A stretch of DNA of 64,000 nt from Saliniradius amylolyticus (GCF_003143555.1 NZ_CP029347.1:1054001-1118000); one strand, 5' to 3'. Positions 9,877 through 20,001 are shown, counted from the first letter of the stretch. Numbers and translations: made by a program. The notes: generated by a model not told the origin, from the sequence alone.

Positions 9877-9960
9877 CAGCAATCCTCAAGGGATAAAAGG
9901 GCTCGACCTTCCGGGCCTGAGACAGTAAAGTGAGCGGCAAAAACAACAATAGGATTGTGC

Positions 9961-10338
9961 ATGTATTTTGCCCTGAAACACTTTCATCAAACCATGGTCG
10001 CCCTGACAGTGGCCCTCTTTGTACTGCGTTTCTATTGGTTGCATCGCCACCCGGCCATGTTAGGTAAAAAATGGGTCAAGGTGGTGCCTCATGTGATCGA
10101 TACCCTCTTGTTGCTGAGTGCAGCGGGACTTTGCGTGCTGATTCAACAGTACCCTTTTGTTCACGATTGGGTAACTGAAAAATTGATGGCCGTATTGCTC
10201 TACATCCTGTTGGCTTTTGTTGCCCTCAAAATTGGCCGCACCACTTTTATCCGCTGGGTGGGGTTCCTGGGTGCCATTAGCTGGCTGTTGTTTGCGGCCA
10301 AAGTGGCCATCATTAAGCAGCCACTGCTGTTCTCCTGA
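9961..10338 (+). CDS. SirB2-family membrane protein
   Basis: 125 aa with four hydrophobic segments filling nearly the whole length, and an N-terminal HFHQTMVALTVALFVLRFYW that is typical of SirB2 (YchQ). The ATG at 9961 is preferred over a TTG six nt upstream because AGGA sits 6 nt before it. SirB2 members lie next to prmC and kdsA in enterics; Salmonella SirB was named for increased invasion gene expression, but the molecular function is not known. The usual SirB1 partner is not present here. Confidence 0.85.
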   Translation: MYFALKHFHQTMVALTVALFVLRFYWLHRHPAMLGKKWVKVVPHVIDTLLLLSAAGLCVLIQQYPFVHDWVTEKLMAVLLYILLAFVALKIGRTTFIRWVGFLGAISWLLFAAKVAIIKQPLLFS

Positions 10339-10430
10339 ACGCCGCTTACCTTAAGGCATAATGGTTACTTTGAGTTTATTTTTTCATGCCGGGGAGTTCC
10401 TCGGCCTTACTTATCATTGAGGTTGTACTT

Positions 10431-11678
10431 ATGACGCATTCGCCGTTGATTACGAATGACGCCATTGTATTTGGCATTTTATTTGTGTTTTTAGGACTTA
10501 TTTTTTACACCGCGGGTAGCCCTAACCGCTTCTTTCAGGCGTTTTATAAATATGTGCCAGCTTTGTTGCTATGCTACTTCCTACCATCGCTGTTAAACAC
10601 CTTTAATATCGTTGATAGTCATGAATCACAGGCTTACTTTGTGGCATCACGGTTCTTACTGCCAGCCTGCTTGGTGTTGCTGACTCTGAGCATGGATCTG
10701 AGATCCGTCTTTAACCTTGGGCCGAAGGCGCTGATTCTGTTTTTAACCGGTACGGTGGGCATTGTTATTGGTGGACCTATCGCATTATTGATCGTGTCGT
10801 CCTTTTCGCCCGAACTGCTCGGCGGCCAGGGGCCCGACGCCGTATGGCGAGGCCTGACCACGGTGGCAGGGAGCTGGATCGGTGGAGGGGCCAACCAGGC
10901 GGCCATGAAGGAGATCTTCGAGGTCGGTGGCGGTATTTTCTCCACCATGGTGACGGTCGATATTATTGTCGCTAACCTGTGGATGGCGGTATTACTGATT
11001 ATGGCTTCCAATGCTAAGAAGCTGGATGCCCGCACCGGGGCCGATACGTCCGCTATTACCGAGATGGTCGAGAAGGTCGAGCACTTTCAGCGCGAGAAGT
11101 CTCGTATCCCCACCTTGAGGGACATCGTACTGATTCTGGCTGTGGGCATGGGCGCTTGTGGATTGGCGCATGCTATTGCCGAGACCGTGCAACCCTGGAT
11201 GGTGGAAAATGCACCATGGGGTCAGCAATACAGTCTGCATTCGAAGTTTTTCTGGCTTGTGGTGAGTGCGACCACCATGGGGATTGCTTTGTCCTTCAGT
11301 AAGGCACGCAACCTTGAGCAGGTAGGCGCGTCCAAGGTGGGTAGCCTGTTTGTCTATGTGCTGGTGACGACGATCGGACTGCATATGGATGTGACTAAGA
11401 TTACCGAAACACCCATCTTCTTCTTAATCGGTATTATCTGGATGCTGATTCACGCTGGGTTGATGCTTGGCGTGGCGAAGCTTCTAAGAGCTCCGGTTTT
11501 TTACATGGCAGTGGGTAGCCAGGCTAATGTGGGCGGGGCGGCGTCGGCACCTGTGGTGGCGGCAGCTTTCCATCCATCCTTAGCACCGGTTGGGGTTCTA
11601 CTGGCGGTGATGGGCTATGCTCTGGGTACTTATATGGCCTATTTCTGCGGTGTGATTCTTCAAGGTGTGGCGGGGTAA
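10431..11678 (+). CDS. DUF819-family integral membrane protein
   Basis: 415 aa from the ATG at 10431, with GAGG about 8 nt upstream. About ten transmembrane segments and glycine-rich motifs (GSWIGGGANQAAMKE, GSQANVGGAASAPVVAAAF) match the DUF819 (YjcL-like) family of putative transporters. The duplicated polar Gly/Asn motifs in the two halves suggest an inverted-repeat transporter fold; the substrate is unknown. kdsA starts 3 nt after its stop, so they are co-transcribed. It occupies the position that sirB1 holds in enterics. Confidence 0.88.
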   Translation: MTHSPLITNDAIVFGILFVFLGLIFYTAGSPNRFFQAFYKYVPALLLCYFLPSLLNTFNIVDSHESQAYFVASRFLLPACLVLLTLSMDLRSVFNLGPKALILFLTGTVGIVIGGPIALLIVSSFSPELLGGQGPDAVWRGLTTVAGSWIGGGANQAAMKEIFEVGGGIFSTMVTVDIIVANLWMAVLLIMASNAKKLDARTGADTSAITEMVEKVEHFQREKSRIPTLRDIVLILAVGMGACGLAHAIAETVQPWMVENAPWGQQYSLHSKFFWLVVSATTMGIALSFSKARNLEQVGASKVGSLFVYVLVTTIGLHMDVTKITETPIFFLIGIIWMLIHAGLMLGVAKLLRAPVFYMAVGSQANVGGAASAPVVAAAFHPSLAPVGVLLAVMGYALGTYMAYFCGVILQGVAG

Positions 11679-12536
<858 letters not shown>

Positions 12537-12563
12537 TACCGGAGTGATAGCGAATCCTGCCGA

Positions 12564-12589
12564 GGGTGGTCCGTGGACCACCCTTTTTT
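12564..12589 (+). terminator. Rho-independent terminator of kdsA
   Basis: GGGTGGTCC/GGACCACCC stem immediately followed by six T residues, 28 nt after the kdsA stop. Confidence 0.92.
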
Positions 12590-12639
12590 ATAGCCAAATT
12601 CTGGCTATACGACGGGATTGCAGATGGGGGAGGGTTACT

Positions 12640-12668
12640 TCTCTCAGCCGAAGCCGATAAGAGAGAGG
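12640..12668 (-). terminator. UUCG-capped hairpin after the small exported protein gene
   Basis: On the minus strand a TCGGC-TTCG-GCTGA stem-loop is extended by TCTC/GAGA pairs, 8 nt beyond the stop of the 87-aa gene. There is no T-tract, so it may be a 3'-end stabiliser rather than an efficient terminator. Confidence 0.45.
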
Positions 12669-12676
12669 CTCCTATC

Positions 12677-12940
12677 CTAGTCTGCTAGTACGCGGCGCTC
12701 AGAGTTCTTGCTCTTGGGCTGACGGGCAACCAGTGAGGCTTTGTTCAACTCTGGTGCCAGATCATTTTTAGCGACTTGCTGAGTGTTCGGCAGCTCGGCC
12801 TTCATTTGTTGCAGTACTGACTGCACTTCACTGTTGAGCTGCTGTTGCAGCCACTGAGCGTTACGGATGTCATCGGCCCAACTCAAAGAGCTAACCATCA
12901 GGGTTAATGTGGCGATAGTACCTTTAGTGATCATTTTCAT
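12677..12940 (-). CDS. Small exported protein, unknown function
   Basis: 87 aa. The N-terminus MKMITKGTIATLTLMVSSLSWA is a clear Sec signal peptide with a likely cut after SWA, leaving a mature chain of about 63 residues rich in Gln, Leu, Asn and Lys. The mature part looks helical (DIRNAQWLQQQLNSEVQS, QSVLQQMKAEL) and ends in a basic stretch. The ATG at 12940 has TAGG 7 nt upstream; an in-frame TTG two codons earlier is less likely. No known domain is recognised. It is divergent from gcvA across an AT-rich gap. Confidence 0.7.
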   Translation of the reverse strand: MKMITKGTIATLTLMVSSLSWADDIRNAQWLQQQLNSEVQSVLQQMKAELPNTQQVAKNDLAPELNKASLVARQPKSKNSERRVLAD

Positions 12941-13134
12941 CTGCAAACCTATTAAGTTAATCTAATGTAAAAGTTGTGTGTTTTTGTGTCTTAACTCAAT
13001 TTAACAAGTTTGTAACTTTATAAAAATAAATGAGTTTTTTATAAGACGGTGAAAATATATACGAATGAGTGACAAGGTTAAATTGATAAAATATAATATT
13101 TGCCATTAGAAAAACTTATTAAATGGTCATTTTA

Positions 13135-14046
13135 ATGTCACGAAGATTACCGCCCTTAAACGCGCTTAAATCCTTTGAAGCCGCAGCGCGTCACCTGAGC
13201 TTTACCCGAGCCGCTGATGAGCTATTTGTGACCCAGGCCGCAGTCAGCCATCAGATTAAGGCATTAGAAGAATTTCTCGGCTTTAAACTATTTCTCCGCA
13301 AGAACCGCACCTTGCTGTTGACCGAGGAAGGGCAGGCGTACTATCTGGCCATTAAAGATATTTTCATTGCCTTACAGGATGCAACGCAAAAGCTTCTGGC
13401 TCGAGGAGCTACGGGGGCGATCACTGTGGCATTGCCGCCAAGCTTTGCCACCCAATGGCTGGTGCCCAGAATTCATAAATTCACCCAGCAGTATCCGGAT
13501 ATTGATGTGCGTATTAAGGCGGTGGATTTCGATGAAGGCCATCTGACGGATGATGTGGATGTGGCAGTCTATTATGGGCGCGGCAAGTGGTCCGGGTTGC
13601 ATGCCGATAAACTGCATACCGAATATCTGACCCCGATGTGTTCGCCGCTGCTGTTTCAATCGGGTAAGCCGCTGGAAACACTGGATGACCTCAAATACCA
13701 TACCCTGTTGCACGATTCTTCCCGGGAAGCCTGGCAGCGCTGGATCAAACACTTTAACGTACTGGGCATGAATGTAAGTCAGGGGCCTATCTTCAGTCAT
13801 TCCATGTTAGTGCAACAGGCGGCGGCTATCGGTCAGGGTATCGCGTTGGGGCACAGTGTGCTGGCGCGGCCAGACATACAGGCCGGACGGTTAGTGTGTC
13901 CCTTTGAGGAAAAATTAATCACTAAAAGTGCCTATTATCTGGTGTGTAATGAATCTCAGGCAGAATTAGGTAAGATCGCCACTTTCCGTGACTGGGTATT
14001 GGCAGAGGTAAAAGCCGAGCAAGAGGATGAAGATTTTGAGCATTAA
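13135..14046 (+). CDS. gcvA: LysR-family transcriptional regulator, GcvA-like
   Basis: 303 aa from MSRRLPPLNALKSFEAA, the conserved GcvA N-terminus; an ATG 12 nt upstream is also in frame and neither has a clear ribosome binding site. The N-terminal winged helix-turn-helix (FTRAADELFVTQAAVSHQI) is followed by a LysR substrate-binding domain. GcvA activates the glycine-cleavage operon in response to glycine and represses with purines in E. coli. The downstream neighbours ygdD and rlmM match the enteric gcvA locus, supporting the assignment. The gcvTHP target is not in the window. The C-terminus is acidic (EQEDEDFEH). Confidence 0.85.
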   Translation: MSRRLPPLNALKSFEAAARHLSFTRAADELFVTQAAVSHQIKALEEFLGFKLFLRKNRTLLLTEEGQAYYLAIKDIFIALQDATQKLLARGATGAITVALPPSFATQWLVPRIHKFTQQYPDIDVRIKAVDFDEGHLTDDVDVAVYYGRGKWSGLHADKLHTEYLTPMCSPLLFQSGKPLETLDDLKYHTLLHDSSREAWQRWIKHFNVLGMNVSQGPIFSHSMLVQQAAAIGQGIALGHSVLARPDIQAGRLVCPFEEKLITKSAYYLVCNESQAELGKIATFRDWVLAEVKAEQEDEDFEH

Positions 14047-14641
14047 GGCAAAACTGATTTTGGCCCACGGTGCCGGGGCTGGTATGGAGTCGGATTTTAT
14101 GCGCCAGATGGACGACTTATTGAAAGAACGCGGCATTGAGGTGCAGCGGTTTAATTTTCCTTACATGCAAAAAGCGCTTGAAGAGAACAAAAAGCGCCCG
14201 CCCAATCCCATGCCGAAACTTATCGAGGCGTTCGAGCAGCAAGTCAGTGGGGCTGGTGGCGAGTTGCCACTATTTGTCGGCGGCAAGTCCATGGGCGCAA
14301 GGGTGGCGCTGAGTATTTGCCATTTATCGCCAGTCAGAGGAGCGATTGCACTGGGTTACCCTCTGCATCCACCGGGTAAGCCGGAAAAACTGCGTTTGGA
14401 GCCTCTGCAGCAGGCTGACAAGCCCGTGCTGATCGTGCAGGGCGAGCGCGATACCTTTGGAAATCGGGAAGACTGGCAAAATATTGAGCTTGAAGCTCAC
14501 CTCACCCTGAGTTTTCTGGCCGATGGTGATCACAGTCTCAAACCCCGTAAGCGCTCTGGTTATGATTACGACACCCATATGGCGTCTGCGGCCGATTGTA
14601 TCAGCGGTTTTATTAACCAACAGTTAGGAAATGAATCATGA
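14027..14641 (+). CDS. Alpha/beta hydrolase, KANL3/Tex30-like
   Basis: 204 aa overlapping the gcvA 3' end by 20 nt. The fold shows LILAHGAGAGMESDF near the start (oxyanion region), the nucleophile elbow GGKSMGAR with Ser, VLIVQGERDTFG with the acid, and GDHSLKPRKRSG with the catalytic His, so the triad is complete. Proteins of this type are annotated as dienelactone-hydrolase-like; the substrate is unknown. An in-frame TTG at 14036 has AAGAGG 9 nt upstream and may be the true start, since the ATG at 14027 directly abuts that sequence. It is inserted in the gcvA-ygdD-rlmM series. Confidence 0.85.
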   Translation: MKILSIKAKLILAHGAGAGMESDFMRQMDDLLKERGIEVQRFNFPYMQKALEENKKRPPNPMPKLIEAFEQQVSGAGGELPLFVGGKSMGARVALSICHLSPVRGAIALGYPLHPPGKPEKLRLEPLQQADKPVLIVQGERDTFGNREDWQNIELEAHLTLSFLADGDHSLKPRKRSGYDYDTHMASAADCISGFINQQLGNES

Positions 14642-15012
14642 AGTGGTTACTGGTTATGGCCGCGTTTTTTGGCTTAAGCGGCGTCGTTCTCGGGGCCTTT
14701 GGAGCCCATGGCCTGAAGGGACGTTTGACCGAGTCTCTGTTAAGTGCGTTTGAAACCGGAGTTCAATATCAGTTTTATCACGCTCTGGCACTACTGGCGT
14801 TAGTGTTACTGTATCGCTTTCAGCCCAGTGAATTGCTGATCTACAGCGGTTGGACCATGGTGGCTGGTGTGTTGCTGTTTAGTGGCAGTCTGTACTTACT
14901 GTCTCTGACCGGCATGAAGTGGCTCGGGCCGGTTACGCCGGTTGGCGGAATCTTGTTGATTACCGGCTGGCTTCTGCTGATGGTTACGGCCGTGAAAGAG
15001 GCGATGAGCTGA
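14638..15012 (+). CDS. ygdD: DUF423 membrane protein, YgdD-like
   Basis: 124 aa with four predicted membrane helices and the family motif LGAFGAHGLKGRL near the N-terminus, followed by FETGVQYQFYHALALL. Overlaps the upstream hydrolase by 4 nt (ATGA) and the downstream rlmM start by 1 nt (TGATG). The function of YgdD is not established; genomic linkage to gcvA and rlmM is conserved. Confidence 0.9.
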   Translation: MKWLLVMAAFFGLSGVVLGAFGAHGLKGRLTESLLSAFETGVQYQFYHALALLALVLLYRFQPSELLIYSGWTMVAGVLLFSGSLYLLSLTGMKWLGPVTPVGGILLITGWLLLMVTAVKEAMS

Positions 15013-16070
15013 TGTCGGGGTACATGGCCTATTGCCGCGCTGGCTTTGAAGGTGAACTGGTCAAGGAGCTTCAACAGGAGGCCAGCGCTGCCGGTGTGCT
15101 GGGCTATGCCCAGACCCAAAAAGACGGTGGGTTAGTGCATTATCAGGCAGTGGATAACAGTTCCATGCAGAGCCAGCTCCAGTCGTTATCGGTACATCGG
15201 CTCGTATTTGCCCGTCAGTTGTGGGTGCACTGGCAGACACTGGATGAACTGGATGTGAGTGATCGTATCAGTCCTATTCTGGCGGCCTGCGAAGGGCTAC
15301 CGGTATGTGGGGAGCTGCGAGTGGAATATCCGGACACTACTGAAGGCCGTGAATTATCCCGTTTCTGTCGTAAGTTCACCGTGCCGCTGCGCCAAGCCTT
15401 GAGGGGCAAAGGTGTGTTAACTAAAAAGGAACAGGCCAGCAAGCCGGTACTCTTTGCCTTTTTTACTCACAGCCGTCAGGTCCATCTGGGGGTTGGTTTG
15501 CCGGAGAATATTTCACCCGAGCCACTGGGCATTTTACGACTGAAGTCACCGTCGGAAGCCCCCAGTCGCTCTACGTTGAAACTGGATGAAGCTCTGCAGC
15601 TGTTTTTAACCAGTGCTGAACGCGATCAGCGCCTGCAACCGGGCATGCATGGGGTGGATCTGGGTGCCTGCCCGGGGGGATGGACGTATCAACTGGTGCG
15701 TCGAGGTATTTTTGTCCAGGCGGTGGATAATGGCGCCATGGCCGATAGCTTGATGGAAACAGGCTTAGTGCAGCATTACTCTGCCGATGGTTTCAAATAC
15801 GAGCCACGCAAAAAGCCGGTGAACTGGTTGGTGTGTGACATGGTGGAAAGCCCACTGCGTGTGGCGCGCCTGATGGCTCAGTGGCTTGAGCGCCGCTGGT
15901 GTCAGGAGGCCATCTTTAACCTGAAGTTGCCAATGAAAAAGCGCTACGAGTCGGTCACAGAGGCACGCGAGCTCATTGCCGAGATCCTGGCCGGCCATGA
16001 ATACCGGCTTAGCATTAAGCACTTATACCATGACCGGGAAGAGGTGACCTGTCATTTGAGTTCCCGCTGA
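15012..16070 (+). CDS. rlmM: 23S rRNA C2498 2'-O-ribose methyltransferase
   Basis: 352 aa from the ATG at 15012 (MSGYMAYCRAGFEGEL); an upstream in-frame ATG lies inside ygdD and is rejected. RlmM (YgdE) methylates the 2'-OH of C2498 of 23S rRNA. The N-terminal THUMP-like part is followed by a Rossmann domain with VDLGACPGGWTYQLV for SAM and the K-D-K residues of 2'-O-methyltransferases (CDMVE, FNLKLPMKKRY). It runs convergently into tgpA with a 19-nt tail overlap. This intact paralogue of the RrmJ fold contrasts with the broken rlmE at 21 kb. Confidence 0.94.
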   Translation: MSGYMAYCRAGFEGELVKELQQEASAAGVLGYAQTQKDGGLVHYQAVDNSSMQSQLQSLSVHRLVFARQLWVHWQTLDELDVSDRISPILAACEGLPVCGELRVEYPDTTEGRELSRFCRKFTVPLRQALRGKGVLTKKEQASKPVLFAFFTHSRQVHLGVGLPENISPEPLGILRLKSPSEAPSRSTLKLDEALQLFLTSAERDQRLQPGMHGVDLGACPGGWTYQLVRRGIFVQAVDNGAMADSLMETGLVQHYSADGFKYEPRKKPVNWLVCDMVESPLRVARLMAQWLERRWCQEAIFNLKLPMKKRYESVTEARELIAEILAGHEYRLSIKHLYHDREEVTCHLSSR

Positions 16071-18028
16071 AAGCGTCGGTAGAGCTTTTTGGCCCAGCGC
16101 GGATGACGGTAGCGGTTCTGGTATTGGCAGCGACAGTAAAGCCTGCTGAGCAGCCGAAAGGTCCGCAGTGCTCCGGGCGCTAACCGGCCATCAAGGTAAT
16201 CTTGATAGGCCAATGGTCCAGCGGCTTCTGGCCGGTTAAGACCTGATTGACCCAATAGGCTGACAGCCCGGTGATAATAGTGTGCCTCTGAGGGCTCTTT
16301 ACCTTTCTGGCGCCGTCCCTGCCATTGGTAGATAGCCAGTAACAGACCGATACCGGTTATGACCGACAGGCCGAACAGGCTAAGGCGGGTCAGAGTCAGT
16401 TCACCCAAGAGCTGTTGCAGCAAATCCCGCTGACGCTGGCGGTTAAAGCCGAGCACCCAGCGACTCCATTGATAGTCCAGATCGCTGAGCAACAATCGTA
16501 GTTGATTCAGTAAGGGGACAGATTTGAGCTTATACAGCGACAAAGGGGCCTCACTAAGAAAGCTTTGCTCCTGAGCCACAGCCTGCTCCAGACCAAAGTC
16601 CAGTCTTAACGGAGCGGCGATAGCAGTAGGGTCCAGCCGCTGCCAGCCGTCATCGGACAGCCATTCGACCCAGGCGTGAGCATCAAACTGATGAACGCTG
16701 ATATAGCCGTCGTCGTCCACTTCACCGCCCAGGTAGCCGGTGACGACACGAGCCGGAATATCGCCGAGCCTTAGTAGGTAGGTCAGGGCGCTGGCGTAAT
16801 GGGCGCAAAAGCCCGCCTGGTGTTCAAACCAGAATCGATCCATGGCATCGACCGGCATGGGTGGCGGCCTAAGCGTGTAGCGAAATGGCTGCTGACGCAG
16901 GTGATTTAACAGTGCCCTAATGTAATCAGCATTTGAAGGGTGTTTCTGGCGCAGTTCGTTGCCCCAGCGACGCAGCTTTGGATTGCCCCGGTCAGGCTTT
17001 TGTAAATTAATTCGTCGCTCCTGGTCGGGATTAAAACTCTTGGGAACTCTGTTATCCCATAGAGCCTGATACCGGAACGAGCTCTGCAAGGGCTGACGAC
17101 GGCGCAGTTGGTAATCTTTGCTGTGCCAAACACCCATCGTAGTGCTTTGGGATACCCTCAGACTGTATAGCCAGGGTTGTTGAGTCGCTTCGGCGATGAC
17201 CTCATAGGGCAACGCCGTGCTGCTTACAGAGGGCTTGTGATCTTCAGAAGTTGGAGTGACCGAGGCTGTCCGCGCCGGAGAGACTTGCCAGCGGTGGCCA
17301 TCGAAGTGTTCCAGGGTTAAGGCCCGCCAATAGCGCTGGGAATAATCAGGAAGGGGCCCTTTGAACTCGGCGCGAAAGACAAGTTGACCAGATTGGGCCA
17401 GGTGGGCGATATCTCCGGGGGACAGGCTATCGCTAAGACCGACCTGGCTGCTGCGAGCGGCAGGCATTTTCCACAGAGGTCCTAACTGAGGTAAGGCGAT
17501 AAAAAGCAGTACCATGATAGGCAGGGCCTGCAGTGTAAGAATGCCGAGTAAGCGTGCCAGACGGCGTAAGTCACTGGCCGGACAGGCGTAGAGCATTAGG
17601 CTGAAACATGTGGCTATAAGCAAGAGTGCGGTATAAATAGCTACCATCAGATCTTGGTGAAACACCAGTAGAGTGGCCAGCATAAACAGATTACTCAATG
17701 CCAGCTGGTAGACATCTCTGTCACGGTTCAGGTTTAGTAACTTCAGGGTACTGCCTAGCATCAGCAGGTTGATCATGGCCTGCAGCAGTCCTCCCGACAA
17801 ACTGCTGTAGGCCAATACAATCAGACTCAGTAGGGCCAGTAAGCTGACGGTGCGCTTTTCAGGCGCACGTTTTTGCCAGCGTAGGTAAAGACTCAGCTGG
17901 ATGACGACGGCACAGACAACCAGCAGCTGGACCCAGAAATACAGCGGTTGGTAGAGACCGAGCGCGGTGCCCAAAAGAATCAGGGCCAGCCCCAAGTGAG
18001 CCGGATTATTGAGCTGTGTGTTGCCCAT
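16052..18028 (-). CDS. TgpA-like transmembrane transglutaminase
   Basis: 658 aa. The N-terminal third has about six transmembrane segments (DUF3488), a periplasmic linker, then a transglutaminase core with catalytic Cys in AGFCAHYASALTYLLR, His in HQFDAHAWVEWL and Asp in RLDPTAIAAP. A further membrane helix and a cytoplasmic DUF4129-type tail follow. The Pseudomonas aeruginosa homologue TgpA is essential and is linked to peptidoglycan-related envelope functions. It overlaps the DUF58 gene by 23 nt and forms an operon with it and moxR, the standard three-gene partnership. Confidence 0.9.
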   Translation of the reverse strand: MGNTQLNNPAHLGLALILLGTALGLYQPLYFWVQLLVVCAVVIQLSLYLRWQKRAPEKRTVSLLALLSLIVLAYSSLSGGLLQAMINLLMLGSTLKLLNLNRDRDVYQLALSNLFMLATLLVFHQDLMVAIYTALLLIATCFSLMLYACPASDLRRLARLLGILTLQALPIMVLLFIALPQLGPLWKMPAARSSQVGLSDSLSPGDIAHLAQSGQLVFRAEFKGPLPDYSQRYWRALTLEHFDGHRWQVSPARTASVTPTSEDHKPSVSSTALPYEVIAEATQQPWLYSLRVSQSTTMGVWHSKDYQLRRRQPLQSSFRYQALWDNRVPKSFNPDQERRINLQKPDRGNPKLRRWGNELRQKHPSNADYIRALLNHLRQQPFRYTLRPPPMPVDAMDRFWFEHQAGFCAHYASALTYLLRLGDIPARVVTGYLGGEVDDDGYISVHQFDAHAWVEWLSDDGWQRLDPTAIAAPLRLDFGLEQAVAQEQSFLSEAPLSLYKLKSVPLLNQLRLLLSDLDYQWSRWVLGFNRQRQRDLLQQLLGELTLTRLSLFGLSVITGIGLLLAIYQWQGRRQKGKEPSEAHYYHRAVSLLGQSGLNRPEAAGPLAYQDYLDGRLAPGALRTFRLLSRLYCRCQYQNRYRHPRWAKKLYRRFQRELK

Positions 18029-18968
18029 ACAGCGCCAATAATGTGAGGCAGTGATGCAGGTGTCGGGGACCCGAGTCCGGTGCTATGGCCTGCTTGCCAA
18101 GGCGTAAGCCGAAGCGTTGGTTGTGCCGGTCCAGGCTGAGGGCGCTATAGCAGAGATCGGACAAGCGTTGCTCAAGAGTATCGGGAGAGCCTGGACGTAG
18201 CTGTAACCACGTCACCTGACCTCTTGGGTCACTAAAGCTTTTGCGCATCAGTTCATGGCCTTTGGCCACCTGCTTCCAGGCGATTTGGTGTAAGGGATCT
18301 CCGGGGCGGTAGGGCTGCAGGCTCTGAAAGTCTTCATGACCCGTGGAGCCTTCATGCGCGCCACTGGCTGTATTGTCTGATGGTTGCTCCTCTCCTACAA
18401 ATTGATGGCCAATTTGCGGGTATACCATGGTGTGACCAGGAAATTTAAGATGGCTCCAGCAGCGAAACAGTCCCAGTGGATATAGGCTGAACAAGGTTAT
18501 TCTGGGTAATAAAAGTTGCCCTCGTCGTTGTGTCTCATAGGCGAGTGTTAAAGAGGCGCGATTTTCCATATTTGTGGACTGAAATGGAGAACCGCCCATC
18601 CAGTGTGCGACCAGGCGACCAGATTTATCAGGGCGATCATCACAGCGATTCAGTGTGACTTGTACTTGTTCACCGGCAAAACAATGATCCGGCACCTTCA
18701 GACTGAATTGTAATCCAGAGAAGTTGTTGTAACTGACAAACATAGATACCAGCATCAAGCTGATCAGGAAGTAACTCATCAGTAAGATCAGGTTATTTTG
18801 GTAATTCGTCCCCAATAAAAACAGGAGTGCACACAGAAGCAAAAATCCCAGACCAAACCTGGATGGAAAAATAAAAATATTACTCATATTCAGGGTATGA
18901 ATGTTATGGCCGGGAATGCGTTTATCCAGCCAACGATGCTGCCATTGCTGCCAGAAGGATCTAAGCAT
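18006..18968 (-). CDS. DUF58 domain protein (MoxR partner)
   Basis: 320 aa with two N-terminal membrane helices (FLLLCALLFLLGTNYQNN and the following segment), then a beta-rich part, and the DUF58 signature YRPGDPLHQIAWKQVAKGHELM. DUF58 proteins resemble von Willebrand A domains and work with MoxR AAA ATPases, probably as adaptors in assembly of membrane or periplasmic complexes. It sits 2 nt after the moxR stop and overlaps the transglutaminase gene. Confidence 0.9.
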   Translation of the reverse strand: MLRSFWQQWQHRWLDKRIPGHNIHTLNMSNIFIFPSRFGLGFLLLCALLFLLGTNYQNNLILLMSYFLISLMLVSMFVSYNNFSGLQFSLKVPDHCFAGEQVQVTLNRCDDRPDKSGRLVAHWMGGSPFQSTNMENRASLTLAYETQRRGQLLLPRITLFSLYPLGLFRCWSHLKFPGHTMVYPQIGHQFVGEEQPSDNTASGAHEGSTGHEDFQSLQPYRPGDPLHQIAWKQVAKGHELMRKSFSDPRGQVTWLQLRPGSPDTLEQRLSDLCYSALSLDRHNQRFGLRLGKQAIAPDSGPRHLHHCLTLLALYGQHTAQ

Positions 18969-18970
18969 GA

Positions 18971-19882
18971 TCAGGCGGCAAGCGGATCGATGTGTTCCAG
19001 CAAAGTCATGCTGAGTGCCTTCTCCTGATAATGCGAAGTCTGACTGTCCCTGAGGCGGTGCTCACAGACTGAAGGCAAGACCTGCTGTACGTCTTCCGGT
19101 AACACATGATCCCGGCCCTGAATCAAAGCCCAGGCCCGAGCTGCACCGAGTAAGGCCTTGCTCGCGCGTGGGGACAAAGCGTTGGGGAACTGACCCGACT
19201 GACGACTGAAGTTAACCAGGCGAAGGATATAATCCAATAACGCATCGGACGCATGGATTTGGCGACTCTGTTCGCTGTACTGACTGAGCTTTTCTGGTGT
19301 TAACAGGGGCTGATGACGATTCTGAGGCTGGTGGGATTGTCTGAGCATGGCCTTCTCAGCATCAGCCTGTGGGTAGCCGATCTGAAGGCGCATCAAAAAG
19401 CGGTCCAGTTGAGACTCGGGCAGTGGGTAGGTGCCTGTGTGGTGAAGCGGGTTTTGCGTGGCGATAACAAAAAAGGGCGATGGAAGTGGATAGGTATTAC
19501 CATCAATAGACACTTGATGCTCTTCCATTGCTTCTAAAAGGGCGCTTTGGCTTTTGGGGCTGGCGCGGTTTATCTCGTCGGCCAACACCAACTGACTGAA
19601 TACAGGCCCAGGGTGGAAACTAAAGTCTTGTTGCTGAGGGTCAAAGGTTGAAAATCCAAGCACGTCGGCGGGCAGTATGTCCGAGGTAAACTGGACTCTG
19701 GAAAACGACAGGCCGAAGGTATTGGCGAGGGCGTGCGACAGAGTTGTCTTTCCCATGCCGGGTAAGTCTTCGATCAATAAGTGTCCTCCGGCTACCATGC
19801 AACATACCGCCAGGTGGATGGCTTCACTCTTACCCAGAATTTGTCGTTCTATTTGTTGAATGGCCGTATCGAGGTTTGCCAT
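18971..19882 (-). CDS. MoxR-family AAA+ ATPase
   Basis: 303 aa from the ATG at 19882 (MANLDTAIQQIERQILG), preceded by GGAG; a longer in-frame version adds 13 residues without family similarity. Walker A is EDLPGMGKTT, Walker B LVLADEINRASPK, sensor FVIATQNPLHHTGTYPLPESQ, and a C-terminal lid has SPRASKALLGAARAWA. MoxR proteins act as chaperone-like ATPases for maturation of partner complexes; here the partners are the adjacent DUF58 and transglutaminase genes. Confidence 0.94.
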   Translation of the reverse strand: MANLDTAIQQIERQILGKSEAIHLAVCCMVAGGHLLIEDLPGMGKTTLSHALANTFGLSFSRVQFTSDILPADVLGFSTFDPQQQDFSFHPGPVFSQLVLADEINRASPKSQSALLEAMEEHQVSIDGNTYPLPSPFFVIATQNPLHHTGTYPLPESQLDRFLMRLQIGYPQADAEKAMLRQSHQPQNRHQPLLTPEKLSQYSEQSRQIHASDALLDYILRLVNFSRQSGQFPNALSPRASKALLGAARAWALIQGRDHVLPEDVQQVLPSVCEHRLRDSQTSHYQEKALSMTLLEHIDPLAA

Positions 19883-20001
19883 GATGACTCCATCAGCAAA
19901 GGACACTCTAAGCTTAGCCAATTGCTCGCTGGCGTCGACCAGAGATAGGTATGCAGGTGATACTCACTGTATTAAGTCGGGGAAGGAAATATAGGAGGCA
20001 T

